Assembly: GCA_937967325.1 (NCBI GenBank)
Contig: CALBSQ010000310.1
Span: forward strand, 1 to 31,365
DNA length: 31,365 nucleotides
Direction of reading: 5' to 3'
Origin: an uncultured Chloroflexota bacterium
Lineage (GTDB): Bacteria; Chloroflexota; UBA4733
In this document: positions 24,738 to 31,365 of the stretch, piece after piece
How positions within the stretch are numbered: the first letter of the stretch is position 1
Layout: each line of letters opens with the position of its first letter
Notes under the pieces: generated by a model
Databases searched by the model: none
What the model was told of the DNA's origin: nothing
The model's input: only the letters and a program-made list of their open reading frames with translations
Translations under genes and position numbers: made by a program

Positions 24738-25426
24738 CCCGCGACGCCCTTCCGTTCCTCTGCCGCCGGCCGCCGCAGGTAGAACGGGGCCAGCGTAGCA
24801 GGATCGTCACGCTCGCCGGCGGCCAGGCGCTCGGCAGCCAGAAGGCCCACGGCGGCAGGGCGGGTGGCCGGCAGGCGTCGATCTCCCAGTTCCACTGTCC
24901 GGGCGAATGAGGTAGCGATCAGCGCCTGTTGGGAGTCGGAGCATTCGCCGACCAGCAACGTGGAACGAGTGAGGCGCTTGAGCGCCTCTTCGGGCCGACC
25001 GATTTCCGGCGGGCTCAGACATCGCCGACGGCCTCGATCGTTGGCGTACAACGCCCAGAACCACTCCTCACGTCCGGCGTCGAGCACCGCCAGCACACGA
25101 GACGCTCCGGACGCCGTCGCCGCCAGCGCCTCCAACGACGGGATGCCCAGGCAGGGTATGTCGAGCGCCCAGGCGACCGTCTTCGCGGTAACAATTCCGA
25201 CGCGCAGGCCGGTGAAGGCCCCTGGACCCAGAGCTACCCCCACCGCTTGCAGATCGTTGGCAGAGCCACCGGCGACACGCAGCAACTGTTCTGCCGCCGG
25301 AAGCAGGAGCCTGCCGTGGCTGCCTCGCACGGTCCAAGTCTGCTCTGCCAGCACTTGCGTGCCGTCCAACACCGCGATCCCAGCCGAATGGCCCGACGTA
25401 TCGATAGCCAATAGTAATGCCACCAT
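24734..25426 (-). CDS. tsaB: tRNA threonylcarbamoyladenosine biosynthesis protein TsaB
   Basis: 230-residue inactive ASKHA paralogue that dimerises with TsaD and is needed for t6A transfer. It opens ALLLAIDTSGHSAGIAVLDG, followed by SHGRLLLPAAEQLL and GVALGPGAFTGLRVGIVTAKTVAWAL (the conserved G-P-G-x-F-T-G-L-R motif). LAVLDAGREEWFWALY follows. The C-terminal third is variable. ATG 25426 shares one base with the tsaE stop (TGATG), and its own stop overlaps tsaD. No RimI domain is fused. Confidence 0.93.
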   Translation of the reverse strand: MVALLLAIDTSGHSAGIAVLDGTQVLAEQTWTVRGSHGRLLLPAAEQLLRVAGGSANDLQAVGVALGPGAFTGLRVGIVTAKTVAWALDIPCLGIPSLEALAATASGASRVLAVLDAGREEWFWALYANDRGRRRCLSPPEIGRPEEALKRLTRSTLLVGECSDSQQALIATSFARTVELGDRRLPATRPAAVGLLAAERLAAGERDDPATLAPFYLRRPAAEERKGVAG

Positions 25427-25899
25427 CAGATTCCGTATGCCGCGTGACGGAACTCCAGTATCAGACGCTCGTAGCGCCCGCCCACCGGCTCGAAGCGGAG
25501 ACCACGCTTCGTGTCGCTAACCAGTTTGAACGCGACACGAAGAAACGCTGCCGGCAGTCCACTTGCCCGCTCCGGCCACTCTATCACGGCGACGCCCCGA
25601 CCATAGAAGTACTCCTCGAAGCCGAGCTCGATCGGCTCGGTCGGTCGGTCCAGCCGATAAAAGTCCATGTGGTACAGCGGTAAGCGTCCGTGATACTCGC
25701 GTGCCAGGACAAAGGTCGGGCTGTTCACCGTGTCGGTGATCCCCAGGCCGTCGGCTAGCCCTTGGGTGAAACTGGTTTTGCCGGCGCCAAGCGGCCCACT
25801 GAGCAGCAAGACGTCGCCTGGTTGTAGCAAAGGTCCCAGCTTTGCACCCAGGCGGCGCGTTTGGGCCAGGCCATGACTAATGATATCGACGACCGTCAT
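25426..25899 (-). CDS. tsaE: tRNA threonylcarbamoyladenosine biosynthesis ATPase TsaE
   Basis: 157-residue P-loop ATPase that resets the TsaB-TsaD complex. Walker A is LLLSGPLGAGKTSFTQGLADGL. Then come VNSPTFVLAREY, the LYHMDFYRLD motif and VAVIEWPERASG. ATG 25899 overlaps the thiL stop by four bases (ATGA) and gives the usual ~155-residue length. The frame is open to 26055 but that part lies inside thiL and is not homologous. It is tightly coupled on both sides. Confidence 0.94.
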   Translation of the reverse strand: MTVVDIISHGLAQTRRLGAKLGPLLQPGDVLLLSGPLGAGKTSFTQGLADGLGITDTVNSPTFVLAREYHGRLPLYHMDFYRLDRPTEPIELGFEEYFYGRGVAVIEWPERASGLPAAFLRVAFKLVSDTKRGLRFEPVGGRYERLILEFRHAAYGI

Positions 25900-26918
25900 A
25901 CGGATGGGCTTGCAAAGTGATCGAAGCCGCTGCGAACCGGCGCCTGACCGACTACCCGGACAGCAGGCCCATCGACGGGTTTGGCCGTGAAGCAGCCGAC
26001 CGCGGCCAGCGATGTGGAAAACACCCCCTGCCATGCGGCAAGGACGGCGGGCCACTGCGAGGTTGGGACTGCCAAAACCAGCTCGTAGTCTTCGCCTCCA
26101 CCGAGCGCAAGGTCGACCGCACGATCAGCGAACTCGAGACGCAGCTCCTCCGACAAAGGCAGGTCGGAGGTAGTGACGACGGCGCCCACGCTGCTGGCGG
26201 CGCACAAGAACTCGACCTCGCGCAGCAGGCCGTCGCTGTTATCGGTGGCGCAGCGCACGCCGTGCTCGAAAAGCCAGCGCGCTTCCGTCACCCGGGCTCT
26301 GGGCATCTGGTGAGCCCGGATGAGTGATGGGGAGCGGGCTCGATCACGGTTGGTCAGCAACAGCGCCAAACCGCCGGCCGAGTCGCCGGGATGCCCGGTC
26401 ACGGCCAGGACATCGCCGGCTCGTGCCGCGTCTCGACGCAACACTTCCGGACCCGACGGTCCGGTGGGGGCCTCACCGACGACGCTGAACCCCACCTGCA
26501 GCCGCGGTGCGCGAACGGTGTCGCCGCCAACCACGCTCAGGCGCCATTCGGCCGCGGCGTCGGCGATGCCGTCGTACAACTCGTCCAGTGCGCCCAGGTC
26601 CTCATCGCCTGTCAAACCAAGCGTCGCTACGGCGAGCCGTGGCTCGGCAGCCATCGCGGCCAGATCGCTGACGTTGACGGCGACACTCTTCCACCCCAGG
26701 AGTCGCCACGGTATTGTCTCCCGTGTGAAGTGTACGCCGTCGATCATCGTGTCGGTGCTGAGCACAGAGACAGTCCCGGCCGACGGTTGCCACACGGCCG
26801 CGTCGTCGCCGATGGCGACCGCAACCGAGGCGCGGGGCGGCAGCCGGCGATGCAAGCGGCCGGCAAGCCGATCGATGAGCCCAAACTCCCCGACATCTCG
26901 GACTCTAGTCACCATCAT
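25896..26918 (-). CDS. thiL: thiamine-monophosphate kinase
   Basis: 340 residues. Phosphorylates thiamine monophosphate to the active diphosphate with ATP. VGEFGLIDRL near the start, VAIGDDAAVW (33-43), STDTMIDGVHF, WKSVAVNVSDLAAMAAEP and VGGDTVRAP are the metal and substrate motifs. The later DNSDGLL (usually D-I-S-D-G-L), LALGGGEDYELVLAVP and the final GFDHF match the family. Start is at the ATG pair 26918/26915 after a close GAGG, or GTG 26912. It heads the thiL-tsaEBD string, a neighbourhood known in several bacteria. No other thiamine gene is present. Confidence 0.94.
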   Translation of the reverse strand: MMVTRVRDVGEFGLIDRLAGRLHRRLPPRASVAVAIGDDAAVWQPSAGTVSVLSTDTMIDGVHFTRETIPWRLLGWKSVAVNVSDLAAMAAEPRLAVATLGLTGDEDLGALDELYDGIADAAAEWRLSVVGGDTVRAPRLQVGFSVVGEAPTGPSGPEVLRRDAARAGDVLAVTGHPGDSAGGLALLLTNRDRARSPSLIRAHQMPRARVTEARWLFEHGVRCATDNSDGLLREVEFLCAASSVGAVVTTSDLPLSEELRLEFADRAVDLALGGGEDYELVLAVPTSQWPAVLAAWQGVFSTSLAAVGCFTAKPVDGPAVRVVGQAPVRSGFDHFASPSV

Positions 26919-26997
26919 CCTCGATTGGTGCTCCAGCGGCTCGCTCAGGCGTCGATCGCAGCCGGCCGTCCCGGGCCTCTGTTAAGTGGCTCAGTCA

Positions 26998-27003
26998 AGT
27001 ATA
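26998..27003 (-). promoter_or_regulatory. putative -10 box (AC-TATACT) for thiL-tsaEBD
   Basis: CTATACT on the minus strand lies 79 bases before the thiL start. TGGCTCAG occurs on each side of it (26986-26993 and 27019-27026), which may be a regulatory repeat or chance. No convincing -35 is present. Confidence 0.35.
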
Positions 27004-27183
27004 GTGGCCAATGTCGAATGGCTCAGCAAAGGTTGTGTGGCATCTCCGACAGGGACCGGACCTCTCTCTTATCTCCCCCGCCGTCACGAAATGGGCGTTG
27101 TCAATGGGCCGGCACGCCCGTAGAGTGGTGGAAGCGATACAACGGGTGGTTGGCTATCGCGGCGAGGGCGAAAAGGGGGACAA

Positions 27184-27417
27184 GTGCGGACCAAAAGTCG
27201 AGCGGCGGATCTGGTGGCCAGGATTGTCAAGGTGCGGACGAAACAGCTCGAGCTGCGTCTGCAGGCCAATCGGAGCGGCGGGATGTTGACCGGAGAGCGC
27301 CTCTATCGAGCCGGGGAGCTCGACGCCGCGCTTGTCGATCTTCGCGCCGAGCTCGGAGCCAGCGAGCAGCCAGAGGAGCTGGAGATGAGCAGTTGGGGAT
27401 CGGGGAGTAAGCGCTGA
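27184..27417 (+). CDS. small hypothetical protein (77 aa) upstream of the DUF2723 gene
   Basis: GTG 27184 follows AAAAGGGGGACAA, a strong ribosome site. The protein is hydrophilic. It has a basic helical N-terminal half (MRTKSRAADLVARIVKVRTKQLELR), then an 'RAGELDAALVDLRAEL' helix and an acidic/Ser-Gly tail ending SGSKR. No signal peptide or membrane helix is present. I do not recognise the family. The stop codon TGA overlaps a possible CTG start of the DUF2723 gene, so the two are probably translated together. The overlapping ORF at 27011-27289 looks less protein-like. Confidence 0.55.
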   Translation: MRTKSRAADLVARIVKVRTKQLELRLQANRSGGMLTGERLYRAGELDAALVDLRAELGASEQPEELEMSSWGSGSKR

Positions 27418-27467
27418 CCGACCGAGCAACGCGAGCTTCTGGTTGGGAAGCGTTCAATCCGGCGCCG

Positions 27468-28961
27468 GTGCTCGCTGCCGGCGCCGGTGTCCTCACCTTT
27501 CTGCTCTATCTTCCCACCGTAGCTGCCACGGTCACGCTACGCAATGGCGGCGGCGACAGTGGGGAATTGGTGCGCGCCGCGTGGACGCTCGGTGTTCCGC
27601 ATCCCACCGGCTACCCGCTGTGGGTGCTCCTGGCCCACGTGGCAACGCTTGCGCCCGTCGGCGAGCCGGCGCACCGGGTCGCCTTGCTTTCGACCCTGGC
27701 AGCGGCGGCGGCTGTGAGCTTCGCAATCCTGGCGGCAAACGAGCTGGTCGAACACCTGCCCAACCCGACCGCGACGTGGAGCAGGTGGTTGGGCGCCGGC
27801 CTCGCCGGCCTGCTGCTGGCCTTCTCGCCCCTGTTCTGGCAGCAGGCAACCATTCCGGAGACGTACGCGGTCGATTCGTGTCTCGTGGCGGCCGGACTGT
27901 GGCTGCTGCTGCGCTGGATGCGGGGTCGGAGTCCGTTGTGGCTGTGCGCGGTCGTCCTGGCACTCGCTTTGGCAAACCATCTGGTCAGTCTAGCCTTGGG
28001 CGTGGCGTTCGTTGCCGCGGCGATCGTCCGCCGGCCGCGACCCTCCGCTGGCGCGCTGATCGCGGCGCTGACAGCCCTCGTCGCCATCACTCCACCGCTC
28101 TACCTATTGCTCATCTGGCGGGCACAGGCGCATCCGCCGGCTAACTGGGGGGATCCGGAAAACTTGCAGGCGCTGTGGTCACTCGTCACAGCCCGGGAGT
28201 ACCACCGCTTTCTGACGAGCAGAGGACCCGGCGCGATGGCGCTCGAGCTGGCCAGGTTGCCGGGACGGCTTCGCGGCCAATTTACCCTGATTGGGGCGGT
28301 CGCGGCAGTCTGGTCGCTGAGCCTCGTGCTGGTGCGCTCACGCCGAGTAGGGATCGTGCTGTGTACGCTCCTGGCAGTTGATCTGGCCATCGTGGCCCGC
28401 GACGCGGCGCCGGCTGCACCCACGTACCTGCAGCTATCTTATGTCGTGCTGATCATTGCGCTTGGAGCGGGCATTGCCCTAATTCCGGGACGAGTCGGCG
28501 CCGAGCGTCTCAGTCTTCGATCCGCCAGCATCGTCGCGCTGACCCTCCTGGCCGCCTTTCTCTTCGTGCGTACTCGATCAGAAGTTGATATTCACGCCGA
28601 CCGCTCCCTCGAATCGGCCGCTCGTTCCGAGCTCGCGGCCGTTCCCGACCAAGGGCTCTTGCTGACCACAGGAGACAACCCGACCTTTGCCCTCTGGTAC
28701 GTGCAGGATGTATTGGGATATCGGCCGGACGTCGTGATCTGGGCAGCGAACCTGGTGGCCGATCCGTGGTACGGCGACGAAATGCATCGGCGCTTCCCCG
28801 CAGTGATCCCGGCGCACCTCCCCCTGGATGATCGCTTAGCTCTGGACGGGGTAGTCGCCGCGAATGCGTCGCGGCGCGCCATCGTGAGCACCTTTCTGCC
28901 GCCGACGGGCGCAACCGAGGGGGCGTGGCAGCAAGATGGCGGCGTGTACCGACGGTCCTAG
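27468..28961 (+). CDS. DUF2723 family membrane protein (TMEM260-like glycosyltransferase fold)
   Basis: About 500 residues with 9-11 membrane helices in the N-terminal 380. A soluble C-terminal part follows (from about 'RSEVDIHADRSLE') with 'LLTTGDNPTFALWYVQDVLGYRPDV'. The family hallmark is LPTVAATVTLRNGGGDSGELVRAAWTLGVPHPTGYPLWVLLAHV near the start. The D-S-G-E-L and H-P-x-G-Y-P motifs resemble GT-C type membrane glycosyltransferases using polyprenyl-linked sugars. GTG 27468 is the first usual start codon, but no ribosome site precedes it. CTG 27414, with GGGGAG six bases upstream and overlapping the previous stop (CTGA), would add 18 residues and is quite possible. It is upstream of two further glycosyltransferases. 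Confidence 0.85.
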   Translation: MLAAGAGVLTFLLYLPTVAATVTLRNGGGDSGELVRAAWTLGVPHPTGYPLWVLLAHVATLAPVGEPAHRVALLSTLAAAAAVSFAILAANELVEHLPNPTATWSRWLGAGLAGLLLAFSPLFWQQATIPETYAVDSCLVAAGLWLLLRWMRGRSPLWLCAVVLALALANHLVSLALGVAFVAAAIVRRPRPSAGALIAALTALVAITPPLYLLLIWRAQAHPPANWGDPENLQALWSLVTAREYHRFLTSRGPGAMALELARLPGRLRGQFTLIGAVAAVWSLSLVLVRSRRVGIVLCTLLAVDLAIVARDAAPAAPTYLQLSYVVLIIALGAGIALIPGRVGAERLSLRSASIVALTLLAAFLFVRTRSEVDIHADRSLESAARSELAAVPDQGLLLTTGDNPTFALWYVQDVLGYRPDVVIWAANLVADPWYGDEMHRRFPAVIPAHLPLDDRLALDGVVAANASRRAIVSTFLPPTGATEGAWQQDGGVYRRS

Positions 28962-29030
28962 CTATCAATCCAATCAGTGGGCGATTGCCAGGTACCATAG
29001 GGTGGCTCCGTAGAAAGGGGGGCAGTAGAC

Positions 29031-31010
29031 TTGGCTGTGGCTGCCCGACCCGCCGCTGCCGGCGTTCCGAGCGCTCGACACTTCACACTTCCAGTGTTGC
29101 CAACCATTGGCGCTATTGCGCTTCTAGTTGCCGCCGCCGGGTTGCGCTTCGTCCAGATTGATGCGCAGAGTCTCTGGTACGACGAGGGCGTCAGCGCCGG
29201 CATGATTGGCCAAGACCCCATTGCCATCATTCGAGCAGCGGCCGCGGACTTTCATCCCCCCCTGTACTACCTCATTCTCGCAGCTTGGGCGAAGGTGCTT
29301 GGCGATAGTACGTGGGCGATCCGCGGTCTGTCGGCCTGCGCCGGTGTCGTACTGGTCGTCGCCACCTGGCGTTTGGTGACGCACCTGTTTGGGGCCACCG
29401 GAGGATGGCTGGCCGGCTTTTGGGCAACCGTGTCTCCGCTAGGAATCGCCTTTTCGCAGGAGCTGCGGATGTACATGCCTGTCGCGGCGGCTGTCGCCGT
29501 TGCCGCGTGGTGCTCCGTAATCTGGCTCGATGACGCATCGGGGAAGCCGACGACATCGGGCGGCGCGCCATTGTGCCGGGCGCGAACGTGGTCATTGTGG
29601 GGCTACGTGCTGGCGGCGACGGTCGCGCTGTATCTGCAATATGTTGCCGTATTAGGGTTGGGGGCGATTGGTCTGTACGGTTTGGCCCGAGCACGCGGAT
29701 GGGCGAGCTGGCGATGGCTGGGGGCCAACGCGGCGGTCGCGGGCCTATTTGCGCCCTGGCTGCCGGTGTTCCACCACCAGTTGACCGTGGGAAAAACCGC
29801 GACCACCGCGCATACTGCCGTGTCGTCGGTACTTCCCAATGCCTTCGGCGCTCTACTGGTGGGGATCGACGGTGCGCCCGTAGCCACGGGCGCCGCGGCA
29901 GCATTGCTAGCGGCCATCGTCGTCTTCGGCACGGCCGTGGCACTGTGCCAAGGGTCGAGAGGCAGTCTACCGGCTCTGCTGCTCATCGTGCCGCTTGCCG
30001 GCGTCACGGCCTACGCCGCCTGGAAATCGGTCTTTGAAGTCCGGTATGTCCTCGTCGCCCTACCCGCCGTCGCCATGTCAGGCGCCGCCGGCGTGTCGAC
30101 GTTGTCCGACGCGCTGTCGCGGATCGTCGCCGGGCCGGCCACGAAAGCGCTCGCCGTGATGGGCGCCGGTACCCTGATCGCCGCTATCTGCGGCAGCGCC
30201 GATCTCCGCTACTACATGGCTCCGTTGCATCCCCACGACGACTATCGGGGCCTGGCCCAGACCATTCGCGCTCAGGCGGAGCCGAACGACGCGGTCTTGC
30301 TCTATCCGCCCGGCCAGGATCACGTCTTCAACTACTATTACCGCGGGCCGGATGCGGTAGTGGGTCTGCCTCTCCAGCGCCCTCCTGATTCGGCGCAGGT
30401 ACAGGCGACCCTTGCGTCGCTGGCATCGACGCACCCTCGCATTTGGGTGGTCGACTACGGGGCGACGGAGGCGGATCCGCCTGGTTTGGTCGCCACCTGG
30501 CTAGCCCAGCACGCCTTCGTGTCCAGCCACCGCTGGTTTGGCAGCGTTCAGCTTCTGCTGTACGCGACGGAGCAGGGCCACGCTCCACCTGAGGCGTCAA
30601 CGCATGCTCGATTCGGCAATGGCGCGGAGCTGACCGGATACACACTGCCCGAGGCCGGTATCCTGCCGGGCTCGACACTGAGGCTGGTACTGACGTGGAG
30701 AGATGTCGCGCCGATCGACGCCCGCTACACCGTCTTCACTCACCTGCTCGATGGCAACAACAAGGTGGTGACTCAACATGACGGCGAGCCGGCCGGGTCG
30801 ACGCGGCCGACCACCACCTGGCAAGTGGGCGAGCAGATCGTCGATCTGCACGGTATGGTCCTCCCATCGCGGCTACCGCCGGGCGCCTACACTGTTGAAG
30901 TGGGCATGTACGCCTCCGCGACGCTGGTGCGAGCGCCCTTGCTGCCCGACCCTGGCCAAGCGGCTACTGACCGTGTGTTGCTCGGCAAGGTCACCGTGCT
31001 GAGTCCATGA
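29031..31010 (+). CDS. GT39/ArnT-like membrane glycosyltransferase with C-terminal beta-sandwich domain
   Basis: 659 residues. After a short polar start comes the GT-C signature RFVQIDAQSLWYDEGVSAGM with the catalytic-type acidic pair in WYDEG. DFHPPLYYLILAAWAKVLG, AFSQELRMYMP and about ten membrane helices to residue ~390 follow. An extracytoplasmic part has 'DDYRGLAQTIRAQAEPNDAVLLYPPGQ'. The last ~140 residues ('RFGNGAELTGYTLPEAGILPGSTLRLVLTWRD ... PPGAYTVEVGMY') form a beta-sandwich often fused to such enzymes in Chloroflexota. It would move a sugar from a polyprenyl-phosphate donor to a lipid or protein outside the membrane. Start is TTG 29031 (or GTG 29037) after GAAAGGGGGG. The stop overlaps the next gene (ATGA). 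Confidence 0.87.
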   Translation: MAVAARPAAAGVPSARHFTLPVLPTIGAIALLVAAAGLRFVQIDAQSLWYDEGVSAGMIGQDPIAIIRAAAADFHPPLYYLILAAWAKVLGDSTWAIRGLSACAGVVLVVATWRLVTHLFGATGGWLAGFWATVSPLGIAFSQELRMYMPVAAAVAVAAWCSVIWLDDASGKPTTSGGAPLCRARTWSLWGYVLAATVALYLQYVAVLGLGAIGLYGLARARGWASWRWLGANAAVAGLFAPWLPVFHHQLTVGKTATTAHTAVSSVLPNAFGALLVGIDGAPVATGAAAALLAAIVVFGTAVALCQGSRGSLPALLLIVPLAGVTAYAAWKSVFEVRYVLVALPAVAMSGAAGVSTLSDALSRIVAGPATKALAVMGAGTLIAAICGSADLRYYMAPLHPHDDYRGLAQTIRAQAEPNDAVLLYPPGQDHVFNYYYRGPDAVVGLPLQRPPDSAQVQATLASLASTHPRIWVVDYGATEADPPGLVATWLAQHAFVSSHRWFGSVQLLLYATEQGHAPPEASTHARFGNGAELTGYTLPEAGILPGSTLRLVLTWRDVAPIDARYTVFTHLLDGNNKVVTQHDGEPAGSTRPTTTWQVGEQIVDLHGMVLPSRLPPGAYTVEVGMYASATLVRAPLLPDPGQAATDRVLLGKVTVLSP

Positions 31011-31365
31011 CTCGTGTGCTGCTGATCCTTCCAGCCAAAGACGAAGAGCGCAACCTGGGGCCGCTGATCCAGCGGATCGACAGCGTGCGTTCGATACACC
31101 AGCTTGACCTGGATGTCGTCGTCGTGGACGATGGCAGCAGCGACGGCACGGCCGCCCGCGCGTGCGAGATTGCAGCCCTCTATCCCTACGTCCGCCTGCT
31201 GCGGCACGAGCAGAACCGGGGCCTGGGGGCCACACTGCGCACGGGCATGGCGTTTGCCCTGGCAAACGGCTACTCACTGGTTGCCTGCATGGACGCTGAC
31301 CTGTCGCAGGATCCCGAGGACCTCCCGCGCCTTTGCCGCCGGCTGGAGGAAGGGGCGGATCTTGT
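31007..31365 (+). CDS. GT2 family glycosyltransferase, N-terminal part (runs off the window)
   Basis: ATG 31007 overlaps the previous stop by four bases (ATGA). The visible 119 residues read VLLILPAKDEERNLGPLIQRI, LDVVVVDDGSSDGTA, HEQNRGLGATLRTGM and VACMDADLSQDPEDLPRL. This is the GT-A fold of polyprenyl-phosphate mannosyl/glucosyl synthases: DDGSSDGT binds the nucleotide sugar and the D-A-D (usually D-x-D) holds the metal. It probably makes the lipid-linked sugar donor used by the GT-C enzyme just upstream, an inference from neighbourhood. The C-terminus lies outside the window. Confidence 0.88.
   Translation, partial: MTRVLLILPAKDEERNLGPLIQRIDSVRSIHQLDLDVVVVDDGSSDGTAARACEIAALYPYVRLLRHEQNRGLGATLRTGMAFALANGYSLVACMDADLSQDPEDLPRLCRRLEEGADL

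Noticed and set aside
27011..27289. 92-codon plus-strand ORF upstream of the DUF2723 gene
   Set aside because: It overlaps the better supported 77-residue ORF, lacks a good ribosome site and ends in Cys/Arg/Ser-rich shadow-like sequence.

Overview
The window is a high-GC, densely packed bacterial chromosomal segment with mostly intact housekeeping genes. I saw no phage, transposase, CRISPR array or RNA gene. The gene repertoire and two tell-tale domains suggest a Chloroflexota bacterium (Thermomicrobia-like or a related uncultured class). One is the C-terminal 'W-x-E-N-F ... NPRTQNYAFID ... VGPSGPP' module of the secreted protein at 6869-7945. The other is the DUF2723 and GT39-type membrane glycosyltransferases at the right end. 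This assignment is inference from family knowledge, not a search.

Layout. 1-2666 (minus strand): the N-terminal part of a GT4-like glycosyltransferase cut by the window edge, a small KOW-fold ORF, and an Fsr-type MFS exporter. 2783-6769 (plus): a D-alanine/peptidoglycan precursor operon alr-murF-ddl. 6869-9089 (minus): a secreted beta-rich protein and homoserine kinase thrB. 9219-14577 (minus): the rod-shape operon mreB-mreC-mreD-mrdA(PBP2)-rodA. 14820-16530: a stand-alone CinA C-terminal amidase divergent from recF. 16556-23628 (plus): GH15 glucoamylase, acetyl-CoA synthetase, a type I phosphodiesterase-like phosphatase and a sugar isomerase/epimerase-like TIM barrel. 23643-26918 (minus): thiL-tsaE-tsaB-tsaD, the t6A tRNA modification genes with thiamine-phosphate kinase, with overlapping start/stop codons. 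27184-31365 (plus): a 77-residue unknown, a DUF2723 membrane protein, a GT39-type membrane glycosyltransferase and the start of a GT2 glycosyltransferase.

How the genes fit together: alr, murF and ddl make the D-Ala-D-Ala stem that mreBCD/PBP2/RodA would polymerise during elongation. The most striking observation is that the PBP2 gene is full length and in frame, but all three transpeptidase catalytic motifs are changed: SxxK to PMLE, S-x-D/N to RCD, and KTG to MGG. RodA next to it keeps its catalytic aspartate. This looks like a pseudo-transpeptidase partnered with an active glycosyltransferase.

Other points of interest: a 30-bp inverted pair built from degenerate heptamers that could hide the thrB start region in a rodA-thrB transcript; a 38-bp-arm perfect palindrome after the glucoamylase gene; a recurring CTATACT -10 element in five intergenic regions; an 11-bp direct repeat in the MFS/alr divergent promoter; and a likely CTG start for the DUF2723 gene.
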